DNA of 64,000 nucleotides, taken from NCBI GenBank assembly GCA_951230915.1, contig OX579639.1, forward strand, positions 744,001 through 808,000. The letters run 5' to 3'. The notes under the pieces are model-generated. The model did not search any database and was not told the DNA's origin. It worked only from the letters and a program-made list of their open reading frames with translations. Within the stretch, counting starts at the first letter, position 1. Each line of letters opens with the position of its first letter. This document shows, in pieces, positions 23,260-35,582 of the stretch. The position numbers and the translations under genes were made by a program. The DNA is from Antitrichia curtipendula. Its lineage: Eukaryota > Streptophyta > Bryopsida > Hypnales > Leucodontaceae.

Positions 23260-25190
23260 AAAAATTAGAAAAAAAGTGCATGAAATTGTCAAAAACATCT
23301 CTAAGAAATATATGATTTGCCAAATTTTAAATAAAGTTTGTTAGTTACAGTCAATGTGATGATGAAAATGGTAGATGAATGTATAAAATTGATGGTTGTT
23401 ATGATTTGCTTGCTTCTCAAGGTGCAAGTCACTCTACCTACCTAAAAATGAATGATTGTCTAAAATATTGTTTAGAGGAGTTATTTAGACTATCTTATCC
23501 CAAAAGTATAACTATAATATTGTTTGAATTTATGAAAACTAAAGAAATGGTATTGTGGCAAGTGTGAAGGTCATTTGATTGTTGTATATGGTATGATAGT
23601 TTTGTGAATTTTTGTGATGTCTCTTATGAGTTAGAGTTCAAAAAAGCATTCTTAAAAGCTTTCAATCCCATTTTGAAGGAATTGGACCTTTAAAACATTT
23701 TCAATCACTTTTTTTTGAAATAAAATAGAAGCTATATTTAATTCAAGTTGTTCTATATTTTTTTAATCTATTTTAGAACTAAATATAAATTTTCAAAGTC
23801 AAAAAACTTTTACATATCTATTTATGTTCCTAGAGTCTTCTTCAATTCTCTCTTGTTGCAACCAAGGAAATATACAGTTGAAACCAATGCATCTTTCTAA
23901 AGGTGAACCTCTATTATTAAGTTTTTTTTATATATTCTTAAATCAACACTTAAATTTGGAACAACCAAATTGTATATTCAATGTCATAATTACAAAAAAA
24001 GCTTGCAAAGCAAATACTTCGTGACAATAATTGGAGAAAATTGGTGTGAGTTTATTATAAACTAGTCAAAGAATTGTTTGAATTTTACATCTTGCAGAAT
24101 AAAAAATCGTCAAAATTTAAGGAAAATATAAGATTATAATATAAATAGAGGCAATAAGTGGAGCAAGTTTGCAAAATAACTAGTTGAATATTCGAAATGT
24201 AAAATAATCATTTGTGAAGTACTAAAACTCCACAAATATGACTTACTACTTCTAATTTTTACCAACATAAAATTTTCCCTTCTTGTACTTGTCCTTAGTT
24301 TCCCCCAAAGGACTATGTTTTTTTGAGTTCCAAAATTGCTTCAAACTACTCGTATCTAAAGCAAGGCTAAACTCTTCATCTATATTTATTCTTTAATAAA
24401 TCCACCTATAGAACTTTTTAGTTAATCTGTTCAAGTCACATCTTCCAAACATTTTCAAATGAAAATCTCCGCCCATTGCAAATTTGATGTGCCTAAACCT
24501 CAAAATGTAGTTTTTATTAGCCCTTCACAAAGGTGATGTTTTATCTTTTAGCATTTTATGGAAAATAATGTCCCATAACTTGTGCGTTTCAATCAATATG
24601 TTGGAAACTAGGTTGTGAATACATAAAAAGAGATTTAACCAAAAAAACATTCATAATCATCTTCAAGAAAAATATAAAGTGAACGGTGGTACTTGATGGA
24701 AAAAAGATAATTAAATTGCTAATAACTTTGACAAGAAGTTGAGAATTGTAAGTTTCAATGGTAAGAATGTCCTTTTACAAATTATATTTTTAGTTGCTTG
24801 CTTTGACAATGAAGTAAAAAAAACTCATAACTTTTACAATATTTCTCAATATGGTGTCAAACAAACATGTAGATTAGGATGATTAGCAATCATCCTAAAA
24901 TTTCATGAAAATATTTGAAATTATGATTTTGCTAGAATCTATCCAAGTTCTCCAAAAACTCAAAGTAGGTTCCTTAGACCATTAATGGTTAATAATTGCA
25001 CCATTTTTAACAAATCATAATCTGAATGCAAACAAATCCTGTCATTTTACCAAGTTTTGATTTGCAAAGACGAACCAATTTTAGAGTGATATAGTAGCAC
25101 TATAGTAGAAATATATCCGTAAAGAGGCCAAGGATTTCACATAGAACTGATTTCACTGGGTTTTCTTCTCTGATAGACTCCAGTGTTTCA
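23260..25190. repeat. Large dispersed repeat, copy 1
   Basis: Collinear with 34540-39300, for example around 'caatgtgatgatgaaaatgg', 'cccattttgaaggaattgga' and 'caagttttgatttgcaaag'. This copy lacks the TTAA elements found in copy 2 and about 0.8 kb corresponding to 35900-36680. A 360-bp stretch absent from copy 2 follows at about 25195-25555, before collinearity resumes ('atccgcttagccatatcct'). No coding content recognised. Confidence 0.7.
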
Positions 25191-25559
25191 TGTGCCTTCT
25201 GGTCCTCTTCACAGATGCCAAATGATGAAGAACAAATACCTCCCCAGCCATTGAGGCTTAAGGTGGGTACACCCAAAACCGCCACTTTTTGCTACTGAGC
25301 CTAGTTACTATTATTAGACTGGTCAAATTTTCAATATTCTTGTTATTAGCAAGTGAAAGGAGGTTCCAATGCACCAGAGAATGTGGCATTTGGACACCGT
25401 ATGCAAAAGTTATTAAGGGTCAAAGTTTGTTTCTGAAAGTGCTCCATCCAAATAGGTACATAATTGATTTTGGGAATGTACACGACCTGTAGATGGCACT
25501 TTAAGGTCAGGTGACATTTTTGGGGTGCCTATCTTAGTAGGTCCTTACCTCAACCTACT

Positions 25560-27340
25560 CTTTATAATCCGCTTAGCCATATCCTAATAAGGTAACCGGT
25601 TCATAAATCGCCCACCTAAGAGTTGAAACTGAATTTTGGAGACTCAAAGAATCATGAAATAATTTTCAGTAAATTTTCTCAAAAAAAGACAAGTGGAATT
25701 GGCATCTAACCCAAGTTGTTTAAATTTTTTTGAAGATTTGTGGAATTAGGTATAAAAATTTTGAAGTTGAAATGGCTTAGGGCTCTAAAATTGCCCACCT
25801 CTTAAAATGTACATTGTTTGTACATTGTTGATGGCTATGAAAAAGAAACATGTACACGTAGTGTACATTTGTAGAAATGGGCAATTTTAAAACCTGTGCA
25901 ATTTTCGAGTCTATTACCTTATAAGGTAGACGTGCCTAAAAGTAATGCTTATTCAAGATCTGTAGATTTTGAAGGTAGCTACAAAATAAAATGATGTGCG
26001 CTTGTTGGGAAATGGTTTAAAAAACCAACAAAATTGGTTGTATAATTTTCCGAGCTTGCATGAAAATTATACAAATTTGTGAAAACAACTAAGGTAAACT
26101 ATTCCATTATGGATAAGATGGGAGCAATCCCATTCTTGACTAAATTATGATAGTGGTATTCATTTCAAAACTTGAATGTACACCACTATAATTACAATTT
26201 TGCCCACAATGGGACTTGCTCCCATTTTGTCCATAATGGGGTAGTTTACCTTACATATATGTACCTATTGTGGACTATAGACTAACATAATAAAAAAAAG
26301 TATGCATTCATGATAAAATTCTTGGTGCTTTTCACTAGAGAATGTTAATAGAATTTTAGTATTGAATAAGAAAAAAACATCAAAGGGCATACAATTAGGG
26401 CTTGACATACAATTAGGGCTTCTTTTTCATTTCTTAGGAAGTACGGAAGTGGCGATATGAAATGTTATAATGGTGTTCCAAATTTCAACATTCATCCACA
26501 TATTGGATAGAAAATATTACATTGGCATATATCACATGTCTATAATTTTAATTTTTGAAGTTTTTTGGTGATTTCATCCAAGTTTTTTGCCATTTTTTTG
26601 CCATATAATGATTTTTTTGGTGCAATCTGGCACTTGAAAGCCGGAAAAAAAAAGCCCCGCACACAACCTTGCATTCCATTAAATATTAGATTAAAATAAG
26701 ACAAACCTTTAAACAATATATATGGTATTAGTATTACATTTTGAGAAAGGCTAGGCTGAAAATTGCCTTACTTTTTGATGCACAACTCATTTAAATATGA
26801 ACCTTGAACCACTCACTGTTCATATTTAAATTCATACAAACCTAGAACTATTTTTTCAACTTGAGAGTATATATTTTTTCTTATGCTTTACTTTGAATAG
26901 AAATCCTATAGAATTTTTTACCAGTGTTTCACAATGTTTTCAATTTGCAACTGGATGTTTCTTAGAATTCCTTTGGCTAACAATGAACTAACTGGCAGTT
27001 CTACCCAAATTTTGATGTAGGTATTGCTTGTTTTTTGACTCTTAGAGAATTGTCAGTAAATTCAAATCCCCACAAAATGCTCTAGGCTACAATGAGTATA
27101 TACGTAGAAAATAATTTAGGAAGTTATAATTGAAAAAATACAAATTTTTACTAAGATGTATGTTCATTGCACTGCCAAAATTTGACTTATTTAGTACTTT
27201 ACATTTTATTTTGTACACAAGCACAATTTAATAACTTCCAAAAGTTGTGCATTCCAAGAAGTGACTGATGGATGACTTCCAAGATTATTGTATAGCCAGT
27301 TGTTTGGTTAACTGGGTATCACAATTACACCCTGCTTGCC
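25560..27340. other. AT-rich intergenic DNA
   Basis: Apart from the hAT-type MITE listed separately, nothing gene-like. Short internal repeats of 'gtacattgt' and 'cccattatggataagatggg'-like text occur around 25800-26250. Confidence 0.4.
26414..26659. mobile_element. 246-bp hAT-type MITE
   Basis: Ends TAGGGCTTCTTTTTC and, complemented, CGGGGCTTTTTTTTTCC. Flanks CATACAAT (26406-26413) and CACACAAC (26660-26667) agree at 6 of 8 positions, both differences being C/T. The interior ('gtggcgatatgaaatgttat', 'caacattcatccac') matches the MITE at 62060-62347, so the two are one family. Confidence 0.72.
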
Positions 27341-27345
27341 TTCTA

Positions 27346-27595
27346 CACTGAATAGTGAAATTAGGTTGCCCCTCACTAATTTCTCGACATTTCATACTAT
27401 TTAAATATTTATTGTTTCTATACAAGAAAATACTACTTTTGAATTAGTTATTTTAATGTAGTTGGAACTCATGAACCTCCATGTATATAAATGAAAGTAC
27501 TTGTAGAGATATTTTTGACTTTGATGGCTTACACAATAACTTTTGGGGGGTAAGGCAACCTAATTGTAAAGGCAACCTAATTTCACTATTTAGTG
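27346..27595. mobile_element. 250-bp MITE with 25-bp inverted repeats and TA duplication
   Basis: The left arm CACTGAATAGTGAAATTAGG... pairs with the right arm with one mismatch in 25. TA at 27344-27345 and 27596-27597. It shares the CTACACT(A/G)AA outer motif with the element at 21880. Confidence 0.72.
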
Positions 27596-28230
27596 TAGTT
27601 GTCGCTCCCATGCCGGGCGTGAGGGTGTCCGATTAGCACACTAAAAGATATTTTTTGTTTTCCATCATTTATAGAAATATCAAAAAAATATTGCAATACT
27701 TTTTTTTACAAGTCTTCTATTACTAAATCAGCTATTTTCAATATCAATAGTGTAATGGTTGATTTTCATCAACGATGATTAAAATAAAAAAAGTAGGTCA
27801 AGGTTTATTTAGATACAAAAAACTGAATTGTTGATTAAATTGATATTTATCATTTAATTCTTGAATATATATTAGCACTTGAGCTCTGCCTAAAACATAT
27901 TACAAAATATGCTGAAATAAAGATGCTAAATGTTCTATAAATAAGATGTTTCGCTACAAGATAAAATACAAGTGAATCTTGCTCGATAGACTAAAAGTAT
28001 GGTAGAACCACCCATGGTCGACCACTTAAGCACTTCTGCATATGTTCTGGAGCAATAAAAGGCAGTGTGAATTTACAACCCTGTAGGATGTAGGAAGATA
28101 GAAATGATAGGCATCGCCAAAATTTTGTGATTTTTTTTCCTTGAATTGAATTTAATATGAATTTTTGAAGCCAAAAGTTGGACTCAATCCATCTTCGCCC
28201 TTGCTTGTATAATTGGCAATTACTGCCACT

Positions 28231-28271
28231 TTTCAGTGCATTGTGACAAACTGTGTCACAATGCACTGAAA
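28231..28271. repeat. Perfect 18-bp inverted repeat with 5-base loop
   Basis: TTTCAGTGCATTGTGACA at 28231-28248 is followed by AACTG and then its exact complement to 28271. It lies inside the TA-flanked element. Confidence 0.9.
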
Positions 28272-28729
28272 CACATACCCTCCCCCTTTTGTATTTAAAT
28301 TAATAAGAAAATTTATACCTTCCCCCCTCCTTTGTATTAAAATTAATAAATTTATTTTAAATTAAATTAAAATTAAAAAAATTCAAGAACCCCCTTCCCC
28401 CTTTGTAGTTTTCAGGTGGGGGGTGGGGTGACAATTAATATGGGACATATCGTGTATTTTGTATTTTGTATTTTAACTGTATCTTATGTCCAGTATAGTA
28501 TATTGAAGTCGTATCTTGTATACATATCCATTCCATATTTATACCATATCCGTATTCAGTATTGTATTTTGGATTCAAAATATTGTATTTGGACGGCTTG
28601 GATTGAATCTCACAAAGATCAAGGGCTTGTGATTTTTTGAGAAATCAACAGCATCTTGGAGGGGAAACATTTTTCTTTTTTTAAAATCAACGGTCTGTGA
28701 TTTTTTTGAGAAAGGGGGGGAGGAACTAA

Positions 28730-28765
28730 TGCAATGAAAAGAGGTGACAACCTCTTTTCAGTGCA
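28730..28765. repeat. 16-bp imperfect inverted repeat with 4-base loop
   Basis: TGCAATGAAAAGAGGT pairs with ACCTCTTTTCAGTGCA (15 of 16) around GACA. It shares TTTTCAGTGCATTGT with the hairpin at 28231, as a direct repeat about 525 bp apart. Confidence 0.8.
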
Positions 28766-28989
28766 TTGTTGTAGAGTCATGGCATAACCAATCATTGTGA
28801 GAGTAATTGCTACTCATTTGAGCACGAGCTTGAGCACCCAAAGTTAAGAACATATAGCATCACGACCTTGGAGCATTGATATAACCATCCCAAAAATTAA
28901 TCATGGAATTGAATCTTAGCATGTATTGAAATTGATCCCTCTAGTGGTTGGCAACCGGGTACTAGTTGGTGATAAGTGGTTCTACCATA

Positions 28990-30165
28990 TTTTTATAAAA
29001 TTCAAGAAAAAAAGCGATCACTTAATTTTTTTTTTAAAAACAAAAAAAACTTAAAAAAAATACATAAGTATTACTATAGTGGAAAAAAAGAGCTTAGGAT
29101 TTAATAATTGAAAAAGAAAACTATCAAAAATTACTTTATAAATTCTAGGATCATTAATTGAATTTATGGGATGTAGAGGTTGATAATCTAAAAGGTCTTG
29201 AATTATATATCAATAAAATAAATTATATGGTAGAACTAATAAATTTATTATATGAGGTTTTATTAATATTTTGTAAAAAGGTAAAAATATATTGATAAAA
29301 TATTATTAATTGTCCTAAAATTAAACCACTTAAAGCTATAGTACCACTTAGATTTCCCTCCAAAAGAAAAGCTTGTATAGATAAAATTTAAAAAGGGCTA
29401 ATAGGTAGTGTTACAAGAAATCCATAATAGATTCCTAAGAAAATAAACGGACTTGAAATATTTATCCATGATAATACAAAGTTGTAAGGGAATGTTTATT
29501 ATTATAATATGTTAATTTGTTCCTTGAAGGTATAGAAGTAGGATAAAATAAAAAATTTAATTTAATTTTGTTAGAGATAAAAGAAATAAAAAGTGAAATT
29601 TATACTTCATTAAAAAATATAATTTCAATCGTTGTCTCCAATTCTCACATACCTGTTTATATGGAAAATAATTAAGATTTTTTCAATAACAACAAACAAT
29701 AACTATATGCTTTTATATGAAAAAATTCAAAATTGCGGAAATAATGACTAAGGGAGAGAAGCCCATCGTCCATCCAATGCCTACTCAATTTGTGTCACCC
29801 TACTTTAGGCCACAATTTTGCCATCAATTTTATCCATTTTCGTTCACTTTTATGACAAAATCAATGCATCGATAGCACATGGGTAATGGATCGGTGCTTC
29901 ATTTGTGAATATCTAAGTGCTCGTAGATATATGGAAAGGTGGTTATGGGTTGTTAATAAGACATTCATGATTCCACTCTATGGGTGGTTTGGTAATTTTA
30001 GAGCAGATCACTTCAAAATATCACATACACTATATTTTTTATTGAAAAATTATAATTCCACTTGAATTTGATTCGTGAAACAAGCATACACCACTCAAAA
30101 ATATGAACCCCTCTTGGAGTTGGCCCCCAAGATATTTAGAGTGCAAATTAGGGTGGTAATAGGCT
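28990..30165. other. AT-rich intergenic DNA
   Basis: Strongly AT-rich, with no gene, RNA gene or terminal-repeat pair that I can support. Confidence 0.4.
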
Positions 30166-30169
30166 TGTC

Positions 30170-30330
30170 TACCTTACATCAGGTCCGGATATGATACATA
30201 TGCCAGGTCCACGTATCGTCCGGGTATAATAGAAGTTCCGGGTATAGATAATGGATGCTTCCAAGTACCGTCCGGGTATCAGTCAGGTGCTGATCTGGAC
30301 TGGGTATCGATCAGGTTCGGATATGTTGTC
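30170..30330 (+). promoter_or_regulatory. Probable promoter of the trypsin-like gene
   Basis: GC rises sharply here. Motifs of the type CCGGGTAT and CGGATATG recur six or more times (30183, 30217, 30237, 30266, 30299 and nearby) before a CT-rich, leader-like stretch from about 30345. Similar motifs lie upstream of the desaturase and PIG-U genes. Confidence 0.45.
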
Positions 30331-32597
30331 CTACGTTAGTTGTCCAACCTTCTCTCTCCGCGCGCTCTGTGCTCTCGTCTCCGCGTGCTTCATGACTTCG
30401 TCTCCGCGCTTTGTAATTTTCTCTCCGCTCTCTGTGATTTTTCCTGTTTGGTTTCTGTCTTTGGACCTAGGTTTTGATACGCGCTCTCATTTCCTCTCAG
30501 TGCGCTGTGTGATTTCCGTCTGTGCTTCGTATCCGGTTGCGATCGATGTGCACGGAATTTGCACATCGCGTAAGGTTTGTGTGAATTTCTTCATTTCAGA
30601 AACTTTTATTGCTTGAATAGAGAGTTCGGGATATTTTTGCCGAATTTCGACGACTGGGTGCCTGCTTGCAAACTGACTGTCGACAAGATCATTTCGCCTT
30701 AGCCCGATCTGTAAGACAGGGTGTGCTCAGGATCCCGGCATTTTGCATTCGGTTTTCTTGAAGATTCGGGCATCAAATTGTCGCAGTGAATATCACTTGT
30801 AGTGTTCTTTGACCTCAAGCTTTTGTTAGTTTCCTGCAGTTAGTGTTTACAGTGGAATTCACGTTTTATGTGAAGTAAAAAAGGCTTTAGTTTACAGTTC
30901 TTGAGCTCTAGGTATGCTTTAGTTTGCTGTGGTTTCCTGTGTGTTGCCTCGATGAAGCGGTGGTTTGATTCTGTTTAAAATTGCTTAGAAATTGTCTATT
31001 TGTAGCTTTCCAATGCTTTGTCTATTCTTAGTGCGCTTATTTTGAGTTCGTTCTGCTACATTGTTAGATTATCAGGTTTCCTAGTTTGCTTAGAGTTTAG
31101 TGCTAAAAGAAGCCAACTGGTAGGTTTAATCAGTTGCTTCGGGTTTACGGGTTTGGAAGTTCATAGGTTGGCATGGCAGGTTTAGTAGTTGGTAAAGGAA
31201 CCTGAATTAGGTGAAGTTCTTTCTTAGAGTTGGTCATTCACAATTGCTTTTGATTTCAGTTTCAGATGTAATGCAAGTTTAGGGTTGCAGATGTAATGCA
31301 AGTTTTCTACTTGAAATTGCTTTAATTTTTTTTCGTATGTTTGAAATTGCTTTAGATTGCAGCTTGAAATTGCTTCAAATGGAGAGAAAAAGCTTAGGAA
31401 AGTGAAATTTGTGCTGATTCGGGTCAAGGTCGCAGAGAGCGTTCATGTAGGCATATATTCTCGAAGTTGACACCATCTGTCTGCAATGCAGGATTGGAGG
31501 AATTTTCCTTGAAGTCGATCGATCACAGCACATTTTTCAATTCCAGCCACTGCTCGCAGACACCTGGGATGCTATCTTCTCTACGATCTGCGAGGATGTA
31601 AAGTGTAAGAAATCTTCTTCTAATTATCTGCCTGCATTTTCTTGTGTATACGTTCATTTATATAGCACATGAAAAACAATGTTGTGCAAAAAAGTCATGG
31701 CACCTGTAAAGATGGCAGATTTATTTATAGAGATAAAATGCTTAGGAAAGTGTAGATAGAAACTCATGAAGGGAGCTTTTTCACTGCTTCAGCAATACTG
31801 AATAGTGGTGATGAATGCAGAAGTCTGCATTCAGTGCCATATACTGTACTTTGGATCCTGGGGTACGTTATTGAGTTCAGACCCTTATATGTTGCGGTTT
31901 AGTGGGAGTTTTGGTATTCTAGTCAAACCTACTTGTCCCACGAGGCCATGAACTTTTTATTTTATATGTTTATTTCGAGCGACAATTGGCAGTTTAGGGT
32001 TGAAGCTTGAGCTGAATTGATTTCCATTTTGTTTACCAGTATGCTCTGCCCTTCCGACCCTGTTTGTGTACTTGGCACATCGATGGTGGTGTCCAGCTTG
32101 ACCAATGTTCCAATGTTTAGGGTTTGGTTGGACTTAGCATTGAGAGTGAGAGGAAAAGCTAAAATTGTCAAGTTCGAGATTGAAATCATGCAACTAATTT
32201 GAGCATGCGTTGTAATGTTTGTAGGTTTTCCGTGTTCCTCTCCGAAGAAGATTCGTGGAATTCTGTGGACAGAGCAACCTGAATCCGACGTGAAGAACTT
32301 TACGCTATAGTGCGTCTTGTATTGTGTTCTTTAGGGTTCGAAAAAATTAAGGCATTGTTGTGTGTTGATTTCAACCCTATTTTCTAGTAGTCTTGCTCCA
32401 TTGCCAGCGTCTTGGAGGTAAGTTGCACCTTCTAAACAATCCCCTTTGCAATTGCTGTTGTCGTCGTCGTTGTTGTTTTGATTTTTTTACGGTGGGAACT
32501 ATGGTGAAGCACAGATGTAATATATGTTGATGAATCTATTAAACTTTTTGCTAACTAGCTTGGAGAATTATGTTCTATGTCTCACTATGTGTGCAGA
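30331..32597 (+). other. 5' leader of the trypsin-like gene, apparently with introns
   Basis: CT- and CG-rich transcribed-looking DNA without a conserved frame. Plausible splice sites: a donor after CGCGTAAG near 30576, an acceptor TTTGTAG near 32224, a strong donor GGAG/GTAAGTTGC at 32417/32418, and an acceptor ATGTGTGCAG at 32596, one base before the proposed ATG. Confidence 0.45.
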
Positions 32598-33520
32598 ATG
32601 ATTGATCGTGTTCATGTTACTTGTGGAGAAGAAGAGTATAGGTTCAAATTGGGCTCATCAGCTCGAAGTGTACTTGATACACTATCCAGGATGCACCCTC
32701 CTCGAGGATGCCTGAAACATGTTGATGATGCAGGGTTAGTTGCGTTGTCTCAGGAGCACTTGTCTCAGGAGCACTATAGTTATCATCCTGGACATGCACA
32801 GGTGATTTTGTGGAGGATTCTCTAATTGATGCAGTTCTCAGACTTCAATTGAAAAAAGGGAAGGACCTGGAGATGTGTGGGACGGCAGTGGTCTGTGCCT
32901 CTACAGGACTTTGTTTGACTGCCAATCATTGCCTAAATGACCTTCCTAGAAGGCCCAAGTTGATTATTGGAGGTCATACAGCCACAATTTGTGCACAGGA
33001 TGCAAAGAAAGATATCGCTGCCTTGAAGATTCACAGCTACCCTGAACTTCAGTTCATAAAGTTGGATGGGACTTGTCCCATCAAGAAGATGATGAAGGTT
33101 CAACTTATATCTTACCCAGTGATGGCAGACAGCGATTATGCAGATGTTCAACCAACTATTACCCATGGCCAAGTTGTGAACTCATGGACGCCCAATGTGG
33201 TGGGAGCTGATTATATATCATTTTCGAATTCATCTGGTGGAGCTGTCGTTCACAAAAACCGACTGATTGGGATTCACTTGGAAAGTTTATGGCAAGAAGA
33301 TGGTCAAATAATAGGAGAAACAGGTATTGAAGGGAAGGTGGCCTACCTGGAAAGGAACATGGGTAACAAGGGCTGTCTAGGCAATTTCTTAAATGCAGCT
33401 GCCATTTGTAACTTCCTGAATGATCACAATCTTCTTGCAATGCCCACATTTGGTACCTCGTCGTCAGCCTCTTCCTCTGTCCGAGGGAAACGGCCTCGCA
33501 TGGTGACTACACAGCAATGA
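32598..33520 (+). CDS. Trypsin-like serine peptidase with a small N-terminal domain; reading frame interrupted
   Basis: Codons 1-68 (from ATG 32598, right after a 3' splice site) encode a compact domain starting MIDRVHVTCGEEEYRFKLGS and containing HVDDAGLVAL. From about 32804 the frame shifts and a chymotrypsin-fold domain follows to TGA 33518-33520. It keeps His in LTANHC, Asp in KKDIAALKI and the nucleophilic Ser in SNSSGGAVV, so the catalytic triad looks intact. No signal peptide is visible. The switch sits at a TTTT run (32806-32809); one extra T would fuse the halves into about 307 codons. A real one-base deletion, a sequence error or an unusual intron are all possible; no GT-AG intron of normal size fixes the phase. 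A 15-bp duplication (CTCAGGAGCACTTGT) occurs near 32750-32775. The N-terminal domain may be ubiquitin-like, as in Crinkler-type headers, but that is a weak inference. Substrate unknown. Confidence 0.65.
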
Positions 33521-34530
33521 CGGTGAGCCTTGTACTTCTCTTTGGCTTCTGCTCAATCCTGTCGACATCTCACAAGCATTGGGCAAGCCCTTCCCCGCAA
33601 GCAATCAGGTTTCTCTTCCGTTTTAAGGATTTAGGTCTTGAGCTGGCGCAATTTGACTGTGTTCCTATCTGTTTTACAATCGCAGGATTGTAAAGTCTCC
33701 TTGTACCAATTGACGGCCAAGTGTACACGGTGTCAAGGCACAGGGGAAGCGAGCAATACCTAAAGAAGTCGGGCAATGGATTTGCAGGTTACGTGCAGAG
33801 GATTACTTACAGGGCAGACATAGTTGATGGCTCTGATTTGTTACAATAAGTACTTGACGTTCTGTTCAGATAGGACTCATTCTTGCGAACACGATTCATT
33901 GTTTTTTCGAAGCTTCCATGTGATGAAGTGTACGGGTGAGTGTTGAGCAACATGCATGGTAATCGGAAAGGGTGTCTCACTCCATACAGGGCTACATGTT
34001 CAGGAGCCTATTGGGACTGGCAGCTTGACCATAAGGAGGACAATTATGGACTCGCCTCTGGGCCATCTTTGCAGCCAGACTGATCATCTGTCGATGACTG
34101 CAGCAGCTATTTTGTAGTCGGGGTTCGGCGCACTAAGTGTTAGGGTTAGGCACATGCGGAATGAGAGGCAGTTGCAACTTCCATACTAGGTTCTCTACTT
34201 TCCGAGGCCTCCAGGCCCATTTTGAAAAAATGTTGAGCCCTAAACTCTGGAATGCAATGCTGCTGCATCGTTTCAAAATTTTGAGCTGTTCTACATGATC
34301 TTTCGCTTTGCCTTTGAGTTCGAACAGCAGCATATTCAGGTGGATAACGTACTGTAGCTTTTGTTGATTTTGTGTTTTCTCTACACGATGTAAACTGGAC
34401 ATGGATTCAGTACCTTGAGAAATATGCTTGCAATGCTTGGATCGATCTGTCAATTACGACAATTATACGCAGAACATCATTAATATGATTAGGCTCATGA
34501 AAGAGAATTTGTCAAGATTTCTAATTAGGA
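33521..34530 (+). other. 3' region of the trypsin-like gene
   Basis: No conserved frame. The composition stays gene-like to about 34.4 kb, with a donor-like CGGTGAGCC just after the stop and acceptor-like CAATCAG / CGCAG sites, so the 3' UTR may be spliced. AT-rich repeats begin at about 34.5 kb. Confidence 0.35.
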
Positions 34531-34630
34531 TCGCTGTTACATAAGAAAAAAGTATGAATAAAAAAGTGAATGAAATCACAAAAAACATCTCAATGAAATA
34601 TATGATTCGTCAAATTTTGGATGAAGTTTA

Positions 34631-35582
34631 TTAACCCCTAAACGTCTAAACTGCATTTTTCGGCAATATAGCAATTTTGGGCAGCTCACTACGAATGGAG
34701 TTTTTATTTTTTTTCTTTGAAATTTTCACACAAGATTTTCACGAGGAGTAGCTTTAAGGCCCAACAATTTCTATAGCTTTTGACTACACAATTAAAAAGT
34801 TATGGTATGATATGTTGTTTTCATTGTTTGGCGGGCAGCCTGGGCAACAAAAAAATCTTCTTGAAAAATCACTTTTAAAAAAAATTTAAATTTAAAATTG
34901 GTTCTCTAGATTTGTATATACATGGAAAGCTTTGAATCATTCCATTTGGAATAATGAGATGAAAGTTATGGGAGTTTTTGTTTGTGGGTAGTTTGTGAAG
35001 AGTTATGATTCTCTACTCTAAAATAAACTTTGAAGTCCTTTATTTAAATCAATTTTCAATATTTTTGAATTTTTTCTTAAGAAATGGGTGTAGATTGTTT
35101 ATCAAAACATTCCAACCATCGGGATTGTAATTTTTTAATTCCATAAATAAATTATCAACAATTTGGTATTTTGAATCATTTTATACTTCTTTCTGCTTAC
35201 TATTTTTTTCCTATATCATCAACAACTCCAAATGATCTGAAAATTTTCAAGCATGTAACCAACTTGACTTGCGGAATGAGTCCAAAGAGTAACCACAATT
35301 TTGAATATTTTTTTATATATATATGACCTTCTGAAGTGCAGCTGCCCGCATTTTCGCAGGGTCAGAAAAAGGACTTTTGTCATTTCAAACACTAATATCT
35401 TGCAATCTACACGGTAGAAAATTCTGAAATTTTTTCCACATCTTTTTAAACCATTGTACTGCAAAATCCTACGGTTACATGTGTCCAGAAATGATTTATT
35501 TCAAAAATTTGGGTCTTGTACTAGAAATGGCAATTCTAGAGCGTTTTTGGTGGAAACATAGTCAAATACATTTAGGCGTTAA
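34631..35582. mobile_element. TTAA-flanked, piggyBac-like non-autonomous element (952 bp) with an empty-site paralogue
   Basis: Left end TTAACCCCTAAACG; right end read inward TTAACGCCTAAATG. Its interior matches 8281-9213 in inverse orientation. In the paralogous repeat (about 23325-23360) the flanks are contiguous around TTAG, so the unoccupied site is visible. Confidence 0.82.

Larger units (their letters stand above)
28000..28987. mobile_element. TA-flanked element, 'TGGTAGAACCAC' family, copy 2 (988 bp)
   Basis: TGGTAGAACCAC at the left end pairs perfectly with GTGGTTCTACCA at the right end. TA lies on both sides (27998-27999 and 28988-28989). The first 190 bp match 22470-22660. Two strong hairpins lie inside. 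Confidence 0.72.

Noticed and set aside
30251..30616. 121-codon open frame on the + strand
   Set aside because: It starts inside the repeated GGGTAT promoter motifs, has no recognisable domain, and overlaps a CT-rich leader followed by a donor-like site; better read as promoter plus 5' leader.
32802..32841. A 40-nt GT-AG intron fusing the two halves of the peptidase gene
   Set aside because: It is shorter than plant introns can normally be, and the phase does not lead into the peptidase frame.
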